DNA of 64,000 nucleotides from Amylibacter sp. IMCC11727 (GCF_029854195.1 NZ_CP122960.1:3354001-3418000); one strand, 5' to 3'; shown: positions 25,405-35,232, numbered from the stretch's first letter. Numbers and translations are program-made. The notes: generated from the sequence alone by a model not told the origin.

Positions 25405-26593
25405 CCTCGCCTCCATTTTTGCGAAACGGACCATACTCCGTCAGCACCTCTATGTCTTGATCCACCGCCTCGCGTTCAGCGGTGACAAACCGTGCCACTG
25501 CATCGCGAAATCCTGGATCGGCAATCCAATGCAGGGAATGCACAGGCGTTGGCAAATACCCTCGCGCCAGTTTGTGCTGCCCTTGCGCACCTGCTTCTAC
25601 GCGCGCCATCCCATTGGCAATCGCATAGTCTATAGCTTGATAATAGCAGACCTCGAAATGCAAACATGGGTGATCTTCTTGGCATCCCCAATACCGCCCA
25701 TAAAGCGTGTCACGCCCGATCAAATTCATCGCACCCGCCACCCAATGCCCATCACGTTCGCACATGATAAGCAGAATGTCGTCACGCAATTCTGCCTGCG
25801 CAATGTCAAAAAATTCACGACTCAGATACGGCTGCCCCCACTTTCGCATACCTGTGTCTTGGTAAAACTGCCAAAACGCGTCCCAATGTTCTGGCTGAAT
25901 TTGATCCCCCGTAAATTGATGGATCACGCCACCAAACCCCTGCGCCACGCGCCGTTCTTTGCGGATCGCTTTGCGCTTGCGCGACGACAACGCGCCCAAA
26001 AACCCATCAAAATCCGCATACCCATCATTGTACCAATGAAACTGCTGTCCTGTGCGATGCAACAATCCCATCTGTGCCCCTGCAATTGCTTCGGCTTCGG
26101 TGCAGAACGTGGCATGGATCGACGACAATTCATTTTGCGCCGCCAATTGCACCGCACCTTGAATTAGCGCCGACATGCCCACATCATCGCAGCCCTCGGC
26201 TGTCAAAAACCGCCGCCCCGTGGCGGGCGTAAACGGAACCGCCGCCTGTAATTTCGGGTAATAGGCCCCACCTGCATTTTCATAGGCATGGGCCCAGTTG
26301 AAATCGAAAATATACTCACCTTGCGAATGGTTTTTGGCATAGCACGGCATCACGCCGATCAGTTGTCCATCGCGGCGCGCCAACACATGGCGCGGTTCCC
26401 AGCCCGTGCCGACCCCAACCGATCCACTGTCTTCCAACGCTTTCAAAAACCGATAGGTGGTGAATGGGTCAATCGGGCGGCCCGAGCCCGTTTCAGGGCA
26501 GGCACACCGATCCCACTCCGCCGCCTCAATCTGATGAAGGCCGCCAATCACTGTCACTTCGATTTGCGCATCATCCGTCATGGGTTCTGACAT
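25382..26593 (-). CDS. GNAT/FemAB-like acyltransferase (COG3146)
   Basis: A 403-residue protein of the peptidoglycan-recognition/biosynthesis-like GNAT family. The block DPFTTYRFLKALEDSGSVGVGTGW near the N-terminus and YIFDFNWAHAYENAGGAYYPKLQAAVPFTP are characteristic. LSSRKRKAIRKERR and the C-terminal HKLARGYLPTPVHSLHWI are also conserved in the family. The function is predicted only. Start MSEPMTDD (26593), 20 nt after the phosphodiesterase stop. Confidence 0.8.
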   Translation of the reverse strand: MSEPMTDDAQIEVTVIGGLHQIEAAEWDRCACPETGSGRPIDPFTTYRFLKALEDSGSVGVGTGWEPRHVLARRDGQLIGVMPCYAKNHSQGEYIFDFNWAHAYENAGGAYYPKLQAAVPFTPATGRRFLTAEGCDDVGMSALIQGAVQLAAQNELSSIHATFCTEAEAIAGAQMGLLHRTGQQFHWYNDGYADFDGFLGALSSRKRKAIRKERRVAQGFGGVIHQFTGDQIQPEHWDAFWQFYQDTGMRKWGQPYLSREFFDIAQAELRDDILLIMCERDGHWVAGAMNLIGRDTLYGRYWGCQEDHPCLHFEVCYYQAIDYAIANGMARVEAGAQGQHKLARGYLPTPVHSLHWIADPGFRDAVARFVTAEREAVDQDIEVLTEYGPFRKNGGEDEGREAE

Positions 26594-26612
26594 GGCCTTT
26601 GCCCCATCAGGA

Positions 26613-27359
26613 TCAAGCCAAATACCCCTCAAACGTCACATTATCGACAATCCGTCGCGCGTCGGCCTCTTGCTCTGCGGATTTCACCGTCCAGCAAAAC
26701 ACCGATGCACCAGATGATTTCAACTCTGCCACACGGGGCGCGTCCAGATCATTCACGTTATGCGAAATGAAACACGCACCAACACGATCATAGTCGGGAA
26801 TGCGTGCCAACTCGGCCAATCGCGCTGCATCCACGTCAGGCCAGTCATCCGTCAAAAACGGATCCGTCACCAAGCCGCGCGGAATATGCGGCGCAAACTC
26901 CGCACATTTGGCCACGGAATGCGGATTAAACGACATCAACGCCACCGCCCCATCATATCCCTTCAGGTCGTCACAGGCGGCTTGCTCCATATCTCCCGTA
27001 TCAGGTCCAAGCGCCCCGTCCTGATCTTTGATCTCCACCAACAGCGGCACTTGCCCGTTTACCAGCTGCAAAAAATCCGCAAATGTCGGAATACCCTCAT
27101 CCCCATGGCTCAGACGCATCGCTTGTAGTTGTGCCGCCGTGTGATCCCGCACTTTTCCGTAATGCCGCGTTAACCGCTGCAACAGGTCGTCATGAAACAC
27201 CATCGCCACCCCGTCGGATGACAGCTGCAAATCAATCTCTAGTCCATAGCCCGCGGCCATGGCCGCTTTGGCCCCAGAAACAGAGTTCTCAGGCCGCCCT
27301 ATTCGCACATCATGCAATGTGCGATGGGCCAAGGGGGCTTTTTTAAAGGCGTCTAACAT
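26613..27359 (-). CDS. Glycerophosphodiester phosphodiesterase family protein
   Basis: A 248-residue GDPD TIM-barrel enzyme that splits glycerophosphodiesters into glycerol-3-phosphate and an alcohol. Active-site elements PENSVSGAKAAMAAGYGLEIDLQLSSDG and FHDDLLQRLT are visible, giving the Glu-Asp metal pair and catalytic His. No signal peptide is present, so it is cytoplasmic. Start ATG 27359 overlaps the RidA stop by one base (TGATG). Confidence 0.88.
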   Translation of the reverse strand: MLDAFKKAPLAHRTLHDVRIGRPENSVSGAKAAMAAGYGLEIDLQLSSDGVAMVFHDDLLQRLTRHYGKVRDHTAAQLQAMRLSHGDEGIPTFADFLQLVNGQVPLLVEIKDQDGALGPDTGDMEQAACDDLKGYDGAVALMSFNPHSVAKCAEFAPHIPRGLVTDPFLTDDWPDVDAARLAELARIPDYDRVGACFISHNVNDLDAPRVAELKSSGASVFCWTVKSAEQEADARRIVDNVTFEGYLA

Positions 27360-27823
27360 CACGAAATTTGGAAAATGCCTTCGACTTCAACGGCAACGCC
27401 AAACGGCAAGGATGAACAACCAACAGCAGCGCGCGCATGCGCACCCGCCGCGCCAAACACCTCGCCAACGAAATCAGATGCGCCGTTGATGACTGCAGGA
27501 TGATCCGTGAAATCTGCGGTGGAATTCACAAAGCCACCCAACTTCACCACCTGCTTCACCCGATCCAAATCCCCACCACAGGCGGCCTTAAGCTGTGCAA
27601 TCAGGTTCAACGCGCAAACCCGCGCCGCCTCTTGTCCACCAGCCACATCCATATCATCGCCAAGCGTGCCAAGGATCAAACCCTCTTCGCCTTTTGCGAT
27701 TTGGCCAGACACGTAAACCATGTCCCCAACAATCACATAAGGCACGTAATTCGCCGCAGGCGCAGGCGCATCCGGCACCGTGTACCCCATTTCATTGAGC
27801 CGCGTTTCATAGGTTCCAGCCAT
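27359..27823 (-). CDS. RidA-family enamine/imine deaminase-like protein
   Basis: A 154-residue protein of the YjgF/YER057c/UK114 family, in the longer subgroup. It probably hydrolyses reactive enamines or a related small intermediate. VYVSGQIAKGEEGLI, the C-terminal RAAVGCSSLPFGVAVEVEGIFQI and conserved Arg and Glu positions support the family. Start MAGTYETR (27823) has GGAGG 5 nt upstream. It heads the five-gene minus-strand series down to MscS. Confidence 0.85.
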   Translation of the reverse strand: MAGTYETRLNEMGYTVPDAPAPAANYVPYVIVGDMVYVSGQIAKGEEGLILGTLGDDMDVAGGQEAARVCALNLIAQLKAACGGDLDRVKQVVKLGGFVNSTADFTDHPAVINGASDFVGEVFGAAGAHARAAVGCSSLPFGVAVEVEGIFQIS

Positions 27824-27961
27824 GCCATCCTCCAAAGATAAGTTTCGGCCAAGCTACTTCACAGACCGACACCTGCAAGCGAAAAACCACGCTCAGCTCT
27901 TTTTGGGTCAAATATCCAAATGCCACCGCCGCATCCCACGATACGGCCATAGGCAACAACC

Positions 27962-29293
27962 CTAACTCTCGCGGAACGCGCGGTTAAAGTAATCCGTGAA
28001 CGGTTTCGTCAGATAACTCAGGGGCGATCGGTCTGCCGTTTTGATAAAGGCTTCAACGGGCATCCCAGGCAGCAATTCCACATCGCCCAACCGCTCCATT
28101 TCGCCTTCGTTGGGTTCAATTTCTGCGGAATAATAGGAAATGCCAGACACTTCATCCTGAAACACATCCGCTGAAACCTTCACCACTTTGCCAAAAATTT
28201 CGGGGGTTGTACGCTGATCAAATGTGGAAAACCGCAGGCTCGCATCTTGGCCCACATGCACTTGATCCACATGGATGGCCTCAATGCGGCTGCTGATCAC
28301 CAACGGGCTATCGGTTGGAACCACATACAGAATCGGATCGGCAGGACGCACCACAGATCGCAGTGCATGCACCGTCAAACCATGCACCACACCTGACATC
28401 GGCGCGCGCACATCCATCCGTGCCAGCGTTTCTTCCAATGAAAGTTTCCGCTCCACCATTTCTATTTCAGTATAGGTCAGATCGCGCAGTGTGGTGATCG
28501 CTTCTTCGCGGCGCGTGCCGCTCAATTGCAGGATTTGAATGTCCGTTTCAATGATCTGGGCTTCACCGCGCGCAGCCGAACTTTCCAATTCGCCGATGGT
28601 TCCGTTCAACCGCGCCGCTTCGCGTTGCAACGACAACACCCGACTGGCCTGCGCCAATCCTTTTTCCAGCAATCCCTGCTGATCCTTTAACTCTTTGCCA
28701 ATCAATTCCACCTGCACAGAGGAAGACGCCAGCTGTGCCTTCACACCACGGATTTGCAGGCGAATTTGCTGTTTGCGTTCTGTCAGCTGTTTGATCTGTT
28801 GGCGCAGTGTTTCGCGCCGCGCTTCGAACAACCGCGTCTGGCCTTGCATCAACTGCCGTGTGGCCACATCGGTTTTCGCCGCTTCGACCAGCTCTGGCGC
28901 AAAAATTAGGCTATCCGCATCGTCTCGCTCCGCCTCAAGTCGCGCACGCCGTGCGATGATTTCTTTCAGTTGGTTGTCAACGGTCGTTAACTGAGATCGC
29001 AACAGCGTATCGTCAAAACGGATCAGCACCTGCCCCGCCTGAACACGGTCGCCTTCTTTCACGTCGATTGTGCCAACCACCCCGCCTTGGGGGTGCTGTA
29101 CCACTTGGCGCAGGCTTTCGACTTGGATCATGCCGCTGGAAATAATCGCGCCTGAAATGGTGGCGAAATTGCCCCAAACGCCCAGCACGCTGAACAACAA
29201 AACAACCGCAAGCATGCCAAACACCATCGGTTTTTTGGCAGACCAACGAACCCGCTCAGGGGCTTTGGACTGTGGGGCGGTCTGCTGGCTCAT
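27962..29293 (-). CDS. Type I secretion membrane-fusion adaptor (HlyD/PrtE family)
   Basis: Periplasmic adaptor of 443 residues that links the ABC exporter to a TolC-like channel. One transmembrane helix is near residues 22-45; a lipoyl half-motif VVQHPQGGVVGTIDVKEGDRVQAG follows, then long coiled-coil segments (about 110-280) and the second half-motif VRAPMSGVVHGLTVHALRSVVRPADPI. It overlaps the ATPase gene by 4 nt. No TolC gene or RTX cargo gene is adjacent. Confidence 0.92.
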   Translation of the reverse strand: MSQQTAPQSKAPERVRWSAKKPMVFGMLAVVLLFSVLGVWGNFATISGAIISSGMIQVESLRQVVQHPQGGVVGTIDVKEGDRVQAGQVLIRFDDTLLRSQLTTVDNQLKEIIARRARLEAERDDADSLIFAPELVEAAKTDVATRQLMQGQTRLFEARRETLRQQIKQLTERKQQIRLQIRGVKAQLASSSVQVELIGKELKDQQGLLEKGLAQASRVLSLQREAARLNGTIGELESSAARGEAQIIETDIQILQLSGTRREEAITTLRDLTYTEIEMVERKLSLEETLARMDVRAPMSGVVHGLTVHALRSVVRPADPILYVVPTDSPLVISSRIEAIHVDQVHVGQDASLRFSTFDQRTTPEIFGKVVKVSADVFQDEVSGISYYSAEIEPNEGEMERLGDVELLPGMPVEAFIKTADRSPLSYLTKPFTDYFNRAFRES

Positions 29294-31032
29294 GATGCTT
29301 TCCCTTTTTGCAAAGCGTCCGTAATTTGCGCCACGTTTTTCACCTGTTCTTTCAACACGTCATCGCGGGGACCAAACGCCTTGCGCATCCCGTGTTCCAG
29401 CACCAACAGATTTTCGCATTCGGCAATCGCCGCTGGACGGTGCGCCATGATAATCACCGATTTACCTTCGGCTTTCATGGTGCGAATGGCTTCGTTCAAT
29501 GCGTTTGATCCAACGCTATCCAGATTGGAATTGGGCTCATCCAGAACCAAGATCAACGGATCCCCATACAACGCCCGTGCCAGACCCAATCGCTGGCGTT
29601 GCCCACCAGACAACCGCCCGCCAAAATTGCCAATCGGTGTGTCGTACCCTTGGGGTTGTTGCAAAATCATGTCATGCGCACCCGCTTTTTTCGCCGCGGC
29701 CACCACGGCCTCGGCGTCAGGGGTTTCAGACATTCGCGCGATGTTTTCTGCAATGGTTGCGTCAAACAACGTCACAGTTTGAGGCAAATACCCGATATAG
29801 CTGCCCAACACATCTGGATCGTAATTGTCCAACGCCGCACCATCGAGCCGTATTTTCCCCGATGCAGGGCGCCAAATGCCACAGATCACGCGGGCCAGTG
29901 ATGATTTCCCCGCAGCGGAAGGCCCAATCACGCCAAGCGCCGTTCCAGGCTCCACCTTGAACGTCACCATTTTCAGGCTGGCTTGTGTTTCACCAGGCGG
30001 AACCGCCGTCAGGTTTTCAGCTGTCAGCAATGCTTTTGGTCGTGGCAAAGGTGTGCGTGAGACTTCGTCAGGGACCATTTCCAACAATTTGGACAGATTA
30101 AACCATCCTTGCCGTGCCCGTGTGACCAACGGCCATTGTCCGATGGCCATTTCAATCGGGGCCAGTGCGCGGCCCATCAGAATGGACCCAGCAATCATCG
30201 CACCCGGTGTCAGTTCGTTTTGCAGCACCAAATACGCGCCCAGCGCCAACATGGCAGATTGCAGAAACAACCGAAACGCTTTGGTAAACGATGTAAAGCT
30301 CCCTGTCAGATCGCTTGACCTGATGTTTGATCCCAACGACTGATCCCGCGATTTGCGCCACCGTCCCAAAACGGCACTGCGCATACCCAGCCCTTGAACA
30401 GCCTCTTTGTCGTCGCGCACGCTATCGGCAAAACTATCGGCCATTGCCCCTTGGTTATGGGCTTCGATCACACCTTTTTTGGATACCCATTGATTGATGA
30501 ACGTCACCGCCACCAACAACAAACCACCCGCAATCGCCAAATACCCCAGCATCGGGTGGAACATGAAAATGGCGATGGCAAAAATGGGCGTCCACGGAAT
30601 GTCAGAGACCGCAAACAACGCAGGCGAAGTCATAAGCCGTTGCACAGATTCCAAATCCCGAAGGCCAGATTGCACCTTGTCGCCTGATCCTGGCTGTGTC
30701 GGAACGCGCAAGATCGCCTTGAACACACGTTCATCCAAATCCGTCTGAAATTGCGCCCCCGCGCGGGCCAAAACACGCCCGCGCGCCCAATCCAAAACAC
30801 CAAACAACAGATACAAAAAAGCAACCAACACAAACAACGCGGCCAGCGTTGCCTCTGATCGGCTGCCCAGCACGCGATCATACACCTGCAACATGAAAAT
30901 CGGGCCTGTCAGCATCAGCAGGTTTACAAAAACACTGAAAAACCCGACCGAGATAAACAAACCACGGCTGCGCCTGCGCACATCGCGCAATTCCGCCAAG
31001 CCCACGGGGTAATGCATCTTTTCGCCAGCCAT
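29290..31032 (-). CDS. Type I secretion permease/ATPase (PrtD family)
   Basis: Exporter half-transporter of 580 residues with an N-terminal membrane domain of about six helices and a C-terminal ATPase domain. Walker A GPSAAGKSS, signature LSGGQRQRLGLARA and Walker B LILVLDEPNSNLD are intact. There is no C39 peptidase domain at the N-terminus, so it should export substrates with an uncleaved C-terminal signal, such as RTX proteins. A possible cargo is the small protein at 45217-45591. Promoter expected in 31033-31180. Confidence 0.92.
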   Translation of the reverse strand: MAGEKMHYPVGLAELRDVRRRSRGLFISVGFFSVFVNLLMLTGPIFMLQVYDRVLGSRSEATLAALFVLVAFLYLLFGVLDWARGRVLARAGAQFQTDLDERVFKAILRVPTQPGSGDKVQSGLRDLESVQRLMTSPALFAVSDIPWTPIFAIAIFMFHPMLGYLAIAGGLLLVAVTFINQWVSKKGVIEAHNQGAMADSFADSVRDDKEAVQGLGMRSAVLGRWRKSRDQSLGSNIRSSDLTGSFTSFTKAFRLFLQSAMLALGAYLVLQNELTPGAMIAGSILMGRALAPIEMAIGQWPLVTRARQGWFNLSKLLEMVPDEVSRTPLPRPKALLTAENLTAVPPGETQASLKMVTFKVEPGTALGVIGPSAAGKSSLARVICGIWRPASGKIRLDGAALDNYDPDVLGSYIGYLPQTVTLFDATIAENIARMSETPDAEAVVAAAKKAGAHDMILQQPQGYDTPIGNFGGRLSGGQRQRLGLARALYGDPLILVLDEPNSNLDSVGSNALNEAIRTMKAEGKSVIIMAHRPAAIAECENLLVLEHGMRKAFGPRDDVLKEQVKNVAQITDALQKGKAS

Positions 31033-31357
31033 TACAGGAATCCCACCATTCGTCTTATTTCTTTTTCAAACATTACTTTATCAAACACCTTAACAAAAAC
31101 CCACCAAAGCATGGCTTTATCAGGCTCAAATCCGCCCAAGACTGTGATTTTTGACACATCCACACTGATTATCCTGTGAAATGCTCCCTCAGAAAGCCCT
31201 TTTTTCAATTCTGGCCTTTATCTTTGGTCGCATTATGTCAACGGTATCTGGGGTATCGACACAAAAACCACAATTTCGACAATTCCAACTCTGCTTATCG
31301 ACACCTCTGCTCAATCCGCGTAATACGCCCTCTCAGTTAACAAAAATGTTGCCAACC
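31033..31357. other. Divergent intergenic region between T1SS and mlaA
   Basis: About 325 bases without a supported gene, AT-rich, between the divergent T1SS operon and mlaA. Open frames continue upstream from mlaA through this stretch but have no ribosome site and no family resemblance. It presumably holds both promoters; I could not identify a specific box. Confidence 0.5.
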
Positions 31358-32095
31358 ATGACCCTGTATTCTTTCCGTGCAATTTTTTCCGTCGCAGCGC
31401 TGGCGCTTTTGGCCGCCTGCTCGACCCCGCCTACGAAGAACGCGATCCACGATCCAAGCGAAGCTGAAAACCGCAAGGTCCACAACTTCAACAAAGCATT
31501 GGACCGTAACTTGGTTGCGCCCATCGCTCGTGGCTATGGCAAGACCGTCCCCTTGCAGGCGGACCGCGCCATCAGCAACGTCGCCTCAAACCTCGCCATT
31601 CCAGGTGAAATCGTGAATTCTTTCCTGCAATTCCGCATGGAAGATGTCATCACAAACACCATCCGCTTTACCACCAACACAATCTTTGGCGTTGGCGGTC
31701 TGTTTGACGCGGCAACCTTCCTTGGCATGGAAGAAGACGTAGACACCGATTTCGGTGAAACCCTCGCGGTGTACGGCTTCCCCGAAGGCGAATACCTCGA
31801 AGTGCCCGTCTACGGCCCTCGTACAGAACGCGAGGCTTATGGGCTGGTTGTTGATTTCTTCCTTGATCCAGTCGGCAACTTCTTGCCTTCAAGCGCACGC
31901 AAAGGAACCTTCCCGCTTTATGTTGTGGACAAGGTTGGCGACCGAAACGAATATGACGATGCAATCAACGGCATCCTCTATGAATCAGAGGACAGCTACG
32001 TGGCCGCGCGGTCATTGTATCTGCAAAATCGTCGGTTCAAACTTGGATCAGCTGCGGACAATCTTGACGATCTGGAGGACCCCTATGCAGACTAA
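31358..32095 (+). CDS. mlaA: Outer-membrane phospholipid-trafficking lipoprotein MlaA
   Basis: Lipoprotein of 245 residues that removes mislocalised phospholipids from the outer leaflet. The signal peptide ends in the lipobox LLAAC (Cys21), and the MlaA/VacJ core includes VHNFNKALDRNLVAPIARGY and IRFTTNTIFGVGGLFDAA. ATG 31358 gives a compact signal peptide; ATG 31346 adds four residues. It overlaps mlaC by 11 nt. The MlaFED inner-membrane complex is not in the window. Confidence 0.92.
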   Translation: MTLYSFRAIFSVAALALLAACSTPPTKNAIHDPSEAENRKVHNFNKALDRNLVAPIARGYGKTVPLQADRAISNVASNLAIPGEIVNSFLQFRMEDVITNTIRFTTNTIFGVGGLFDAATFLGMEEDVDTDFGETLAVYGFPEGEYLEVPVYGPRTEREAYGLVVDFFLDPVGNFLPSSARKGTFPLYVVDKVGDRNEYDDAINGILYESEDSYVAARSLYLQNRRFKLGSAADNLDDLEDPYAD

Positions 32096-32681
32096 TACAT
32101 TCACACGCCGCGCCATTATGGCCATGCTGGCATCGCTGCCTTTGGCTGGGCCTGCTTCCGCATTGTCACAACAAGACGCAGAAAGCCTGATTGGCAAACT
32201 GACCGACGATATCTTTAAGGTCATCAATTCTGGCAAATCAGAATCCGCAATGTTTCGGGATTTCGAACGCATCTTCGTAAAATACGCAGACGTTCCAGTG
32301 ATCGCCCGCTCATCCCTTGGTGTGGCACGCCGCAGTGCATCCAAATCCGAACTGAGCGCCTACACCAAAGCCTTCCAAGGCTATGTATCGCGCAAATACG
32401 GTAAACGCTTTCGCGAATTTATCGGTGCCACGATCGAAGTCACCAAATCCCAAAAATCCAAACGCGGCTATTTGGTGGACAGCAATGTCACATTCAAAGG
32501 CAAGCGTCCGTTTTTGGTGCAGTGGCAAGTCTCAGACGCATCTGGCCGCGACCGCATGTTTGATATCATCATCGAAGGCATTTCAATGCTGCGCTTAGAG
32601 CGCGAAGAAATTGGCGCGATGCTGGATCGTCGTGGCGGCGATATCGGCAAACTGATCGCACACCTGAAAAAAGCGTCTTAA
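32085..32681 (+). CDS. mlaC: Periplasmic phospholipid-binding protein MlaC
   Basis: A 198-residue Tol-Tol-Ttg2-type (Ttg2D/MlaC) shuttle that carries phospholipids across the periplasm. A signal peptide (RRAIMAMLASLPLAGPASA) is followed by the conserved core around YTKAFQGYVSRKYGKRF and GYLVDSNV. GGAGG lies upstream of the ATG, inside mlaA. The hairpin at 32700-32728 ends the unit. Confidence 0.9.
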   Translation: MQTNTFTRRAIMAMLASLPLAGPASALSQQDAESLIGKLTDDIFKVINSGKSESAMFRDFERIFVKYADVPVIARSSLGVARRSASKSELSAYTKAFQGYVSRKYGKRFREFIGATIEVTKSQKSKRGYLVDSNVTFKGKRPFLVQWQVSDASGRDRMFDIIIEGISMLRLEREEIGAMLDRRGGDIGKLIAHLKKAS

Positions 32682-32699
32682 ACAGACCTTTACCTAAAG

Positions 32700-32728
32700 A
32701 AAAAGCGCAGCCCTTGGCTGCGCTTTTT
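32700..32728. terminator. Terminator between mlaC and PBP gene
   Basis: AAAAAGCGCAGCC (32700-32712) pairs perfectly with GGCTGCGCTTTTT (32716-32728) across a 3-base loop. T-tails on both strands suit the convergent mlaC and penicillin-binding protein genes. Confidence 0.9.
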
Positions 32729-32751
32729 GTGTTTTTGATGTGTCGAAACAT

Positions 32752-35049
32752 TTAGTTCTTTTTGCGTCCAAAAATACTGCCCAGAACCTTATCAACAATG
32801 TTCTCGGCTTCTTCCTCCAGCTTTTTGATATCTCTTTCCACCTGATCCGTCAGATCACGTAGCGCTTCATTTGCACCCTTTTTGCGATCCGTTCGGGTGG
32901 CAACTTTTGGCTCTTCAATCACAGGTGTGCGCGGCACGAACATCGGCAATGGTGCAGGCACATGCCCATCCAAAACCCGTGTCATGGTTTCGCGCCAAAT
33001 CTCGGTCGGCAGGCCGCTGCCTGTCACACCCGTCAGTTTGGTATTGTCATCATACCCCATCCAAACCCCAACAACGTAATCATTGTTAAAGCCGATGAAC
33101 CACGCGTCTTTTGCGCCCTGTGTTGTACCCGTTTTACCCGCGATTTCCACACCAGCGATTTGGGCTTTGCGGCCTGACCCGTTTTCCACAACTTGGTTCA
33201 TCATATACATCAACTGTTCTGCGGCCCCTTGCGAAATCACCCGTTCACCTGGTTCGTTAGAATGTACAATCAGCGGCGTGCGATCCCCCTGCAACGTCAA
33301 TTCCATCACACCATATGGCGTCACCGCCACGCCACCATTCAGAATCCCCGCATAGGCGCCTGTCATTTCCAACAATGTGCTTTCCGATGCGCCCAACGCC
33401 ATAGACGGGCCTGGGTTGATCTTGTTCTTAATGCCAAATCCCTGCGCGATTTCCGCCACTTTATCCGTGCCAATGGCAACAGCCACCTTCACCGCAACCG
33501 TGTTCTTGGATTTGGCCAAGGCGGTGGTCATCGTCATCTCGCCTTCGTATTTCTTGGTATAGTTCTTTGGCGAATACTCCCCAGACCCGGGAACATTCAT
33601 AGTGAACCGTTCATCCACAACCTTTGTGTCCCAGCGCCACCCATCATTCAGCGCTGCCGCATAGACAAACGGCTTAAACGATGATCCCGTCTGACGCAGC
33701 GCCTGTGTCGCGCGGTTAAACCCACCCGCATTGCCTGTCTTTTTGCCGCCAACCAACGCGCGGACCGCTCCATCACGGGACAGCACAACAACCGCAGCCT
33801 GTGCCTTTGATCCTTCGCGCACTTTGTTTTCAAAGATGAAATTCAGTCCTTCTTCGGCCGCCTTTTGCACCCGTTTGTCAAACGTACTGCGGATCACCAA
33901 ATCTTCTTTGGTGTCTTTCAGAATGAAATCAGGACCCGCCTCCACAATCCAATCCGCAAAATAGGTTCCGACTTTGGATTTTGCCGTTGCAGACAACTGC
34001 GCAGGATTGTTACGCGCGAAACGTGCTTCACTGGCGCTCAGTTTCTTTTGATCTTCCATCAATCCGATAATCAGATTGGCACGGTCCTGCGCTTTGCCGA
34101 TGTTGCGCGTTGGCGCGGTAGAGGACGGCGCCTTCAAAAGCCCCGCCATCATCGCGGCCTCAGCCACGCTCACTTCGGACGCGGACTTTGAAAAATATCG
34201 TTGCGCTGCTGCTTCAAAGCCGTTGCTGCCCGCCCCCAAATAGGCGCGGTTCATGTAAATCGTCAGGATTTCATCTTTGGTGTATTTCAGCTCCATAGCG
34301 AAAGCCATGGGCACTTCTTTGATCTTGCGCTCAATCGACCCCATGTCCGAAAAGAACACCAGCTTGGAAACCTGTTGCGTAATTGTAGAGCCACCATGCC
34401 CTTTTAACGGGTGACGCCCTTCACGCAGGTTTGTGCGGATCGCGCCCGCAATACCACGCGGTGAAATGCCCAAGTGTCGATAAAACCGCTTATCCTCGGT
34501 CGCGACCACGGCGTTTTTCAAATGTGGGGCCACTGAATTGGCATCGACCAATCCACCAAACTGATCCCCGCGCCATGCAAACACCTGACCCGCCTCATCC
34601 AAAATTGTGACAGACCCGCGTTGGCGATCATCCATCAGCGCGGCTGCGTCTGGCAAGGTGGAATAGTAATAAGCTGTCGAACTGCCAACGACCACCGCCG
34701 TGACAATTGAAACGCGGAAAAACACCCACCAGAAAATTCGCAAAATGCCAAAACAGACGAACCGGATAAACCGTACAAAGATATTGCGCTTTGGCTTGGC
34801 AGGGGCTGCACGTTTTTGGGTTGGTTGCGCTTTGGGTGTGGCTGCCTTGGCGCTGGATTTCCCCTTACGCGCGAAAATCGACCAGAACCCGCCCTTGGAT
34901 TTTGGCGCAGCTTTTTTCTTGGCCGCACCCGGTGTCATTTTGGCAGCCAAAGACGACGCCACCGAAGACGATATCGATGCTTTCGTCTTTTTGGACTTAA
35001 ACACCTTTTTGGGCGCCACCAAAGGGCGTCGTTTTCCGTTTTGTGCCAT
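32752..35049 (-). CDS. Class A penicillin-binding protein (PBP1A/1C-like)
   Basis: Bifunctional peptidoglycan synthase of about 765 residues. A basic, Lys/Ala/Pro-rich cytoplasmic tail (first 90 residues) precedes one transmembrane helix. The transglycosylase domain has EDKRFYRHLGI and GGSTITQQVSK; the transpeptidase domain has the nucleophile in TGSSFKPFVY (SxxK), SKN and KTGTT. Start MAQNGKRR (35049) rather than the upstream in-frame codon at 35100. The long lysine-rich tail is a notable feature. The C-terminus ends with a charged coil. Confidence 0.9.
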   Translation of the reverse strand: MAQNGKRRPLVAPKKVFKSKKTKASISSSVASSLAAKMTPGAAKKKAAPKSKGGFWSIFARKGKSSAKAATPKAQPTQKRAAPAKPKRNIFVRFIRFVCFGILRIFWWVFFRVSIVTAVVVGSSTAYYYSTLPDAAALMDDRQRGSVTILDEAGQVFAWRGDQFGGLVDANSVAPHLKNAVVATEDKRFYRHLGISPRGIAGAIRTNLREGRHPLKGHGGSTITQQVSKLVFFSDMGSIERKIKEVPMAFAMELKYTKDEILTIYMNRAYLGAGSNGFEAAAQRYFSKSASEVSVAEAAMMAGLLKAPSSTAPTRNIGKAQDRANLIIGLMEDQKKLSASEARFARNNPAQLSATAKSKVGTYFADWIVEAGPDFILKDTKEDLVIRSTFDKRVQKAAEEGLNFIFENKVREGSKAQAAVVVLSRDGAVRALVGGKKTGNAGGFNRATQALRQTGSSFKPFVYAAALNDGWRWDTKVVDERFTMNVPGSGEYSPKNYTKKYEGEMTMTTALAKSKNTVAVKVAVAIGTDKVAEIAQGFGIKNKINPGPSMALGASESTLLEMTGAYAGILNGGVAVTPYGVMELTLQGDRTPLIVHSNEPGERVISQGAAEQLMYMMNQVVENGSGRKAQIAGVEIAGKTGTTQGAKDAWFIGFNNDYVVGVWMGYDDNTKLTGVTGSGLPTEIWRETMTRVLDGHVPAPLPMFVPRTPVIEEPKVATRTDRKKGANEALRDLTDQVERDIKKLEEEAENIVDKVLGSIFGRKKN

Positions 35050-35111
35050 AACCGCTCGTGCCTGTTTTAGGTCGTTATCCCTAAGATAGTCTTTCTGCAC
35101 AGGTTTGTGGA

Positions 35112-35232
35112 GTGCTAGGAAAGCACGATTGTCAGAATCTTTTCTGCATATTTTTTGTACATTTTTTATTCAATGATCATTTTTTAATCAAAAACAGGTT
35201 TTTCTGCGCCGCAGCAATCACCAGACATTGCT
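35112..35232. promoter_or_regulatory. Inverted repeats upstream of glnK
   Basis: Two hairpin-like repeats lie in the 254-base gap between the PBP gene and glnK: GTGCT-AGGAA-AGCAC (35112-35126) and AGCAAT-N8-ATTGCT (35213-35232). The second is within 75 bp of the glnK start and could be an operator. They do not match the NtrC consensus as I know it; no clear sigma-54 promoter was seen. Confidence 0.35.

Noticed and set aside
32758..32786. Another copy of the GGCCAAAAATATCC repeat near the end of the PBP gene
   Set aside because: The stretch TTTGCGTCCAAAAATACTGCC is coding sequence for the PBP C-terminus and matches only partly.
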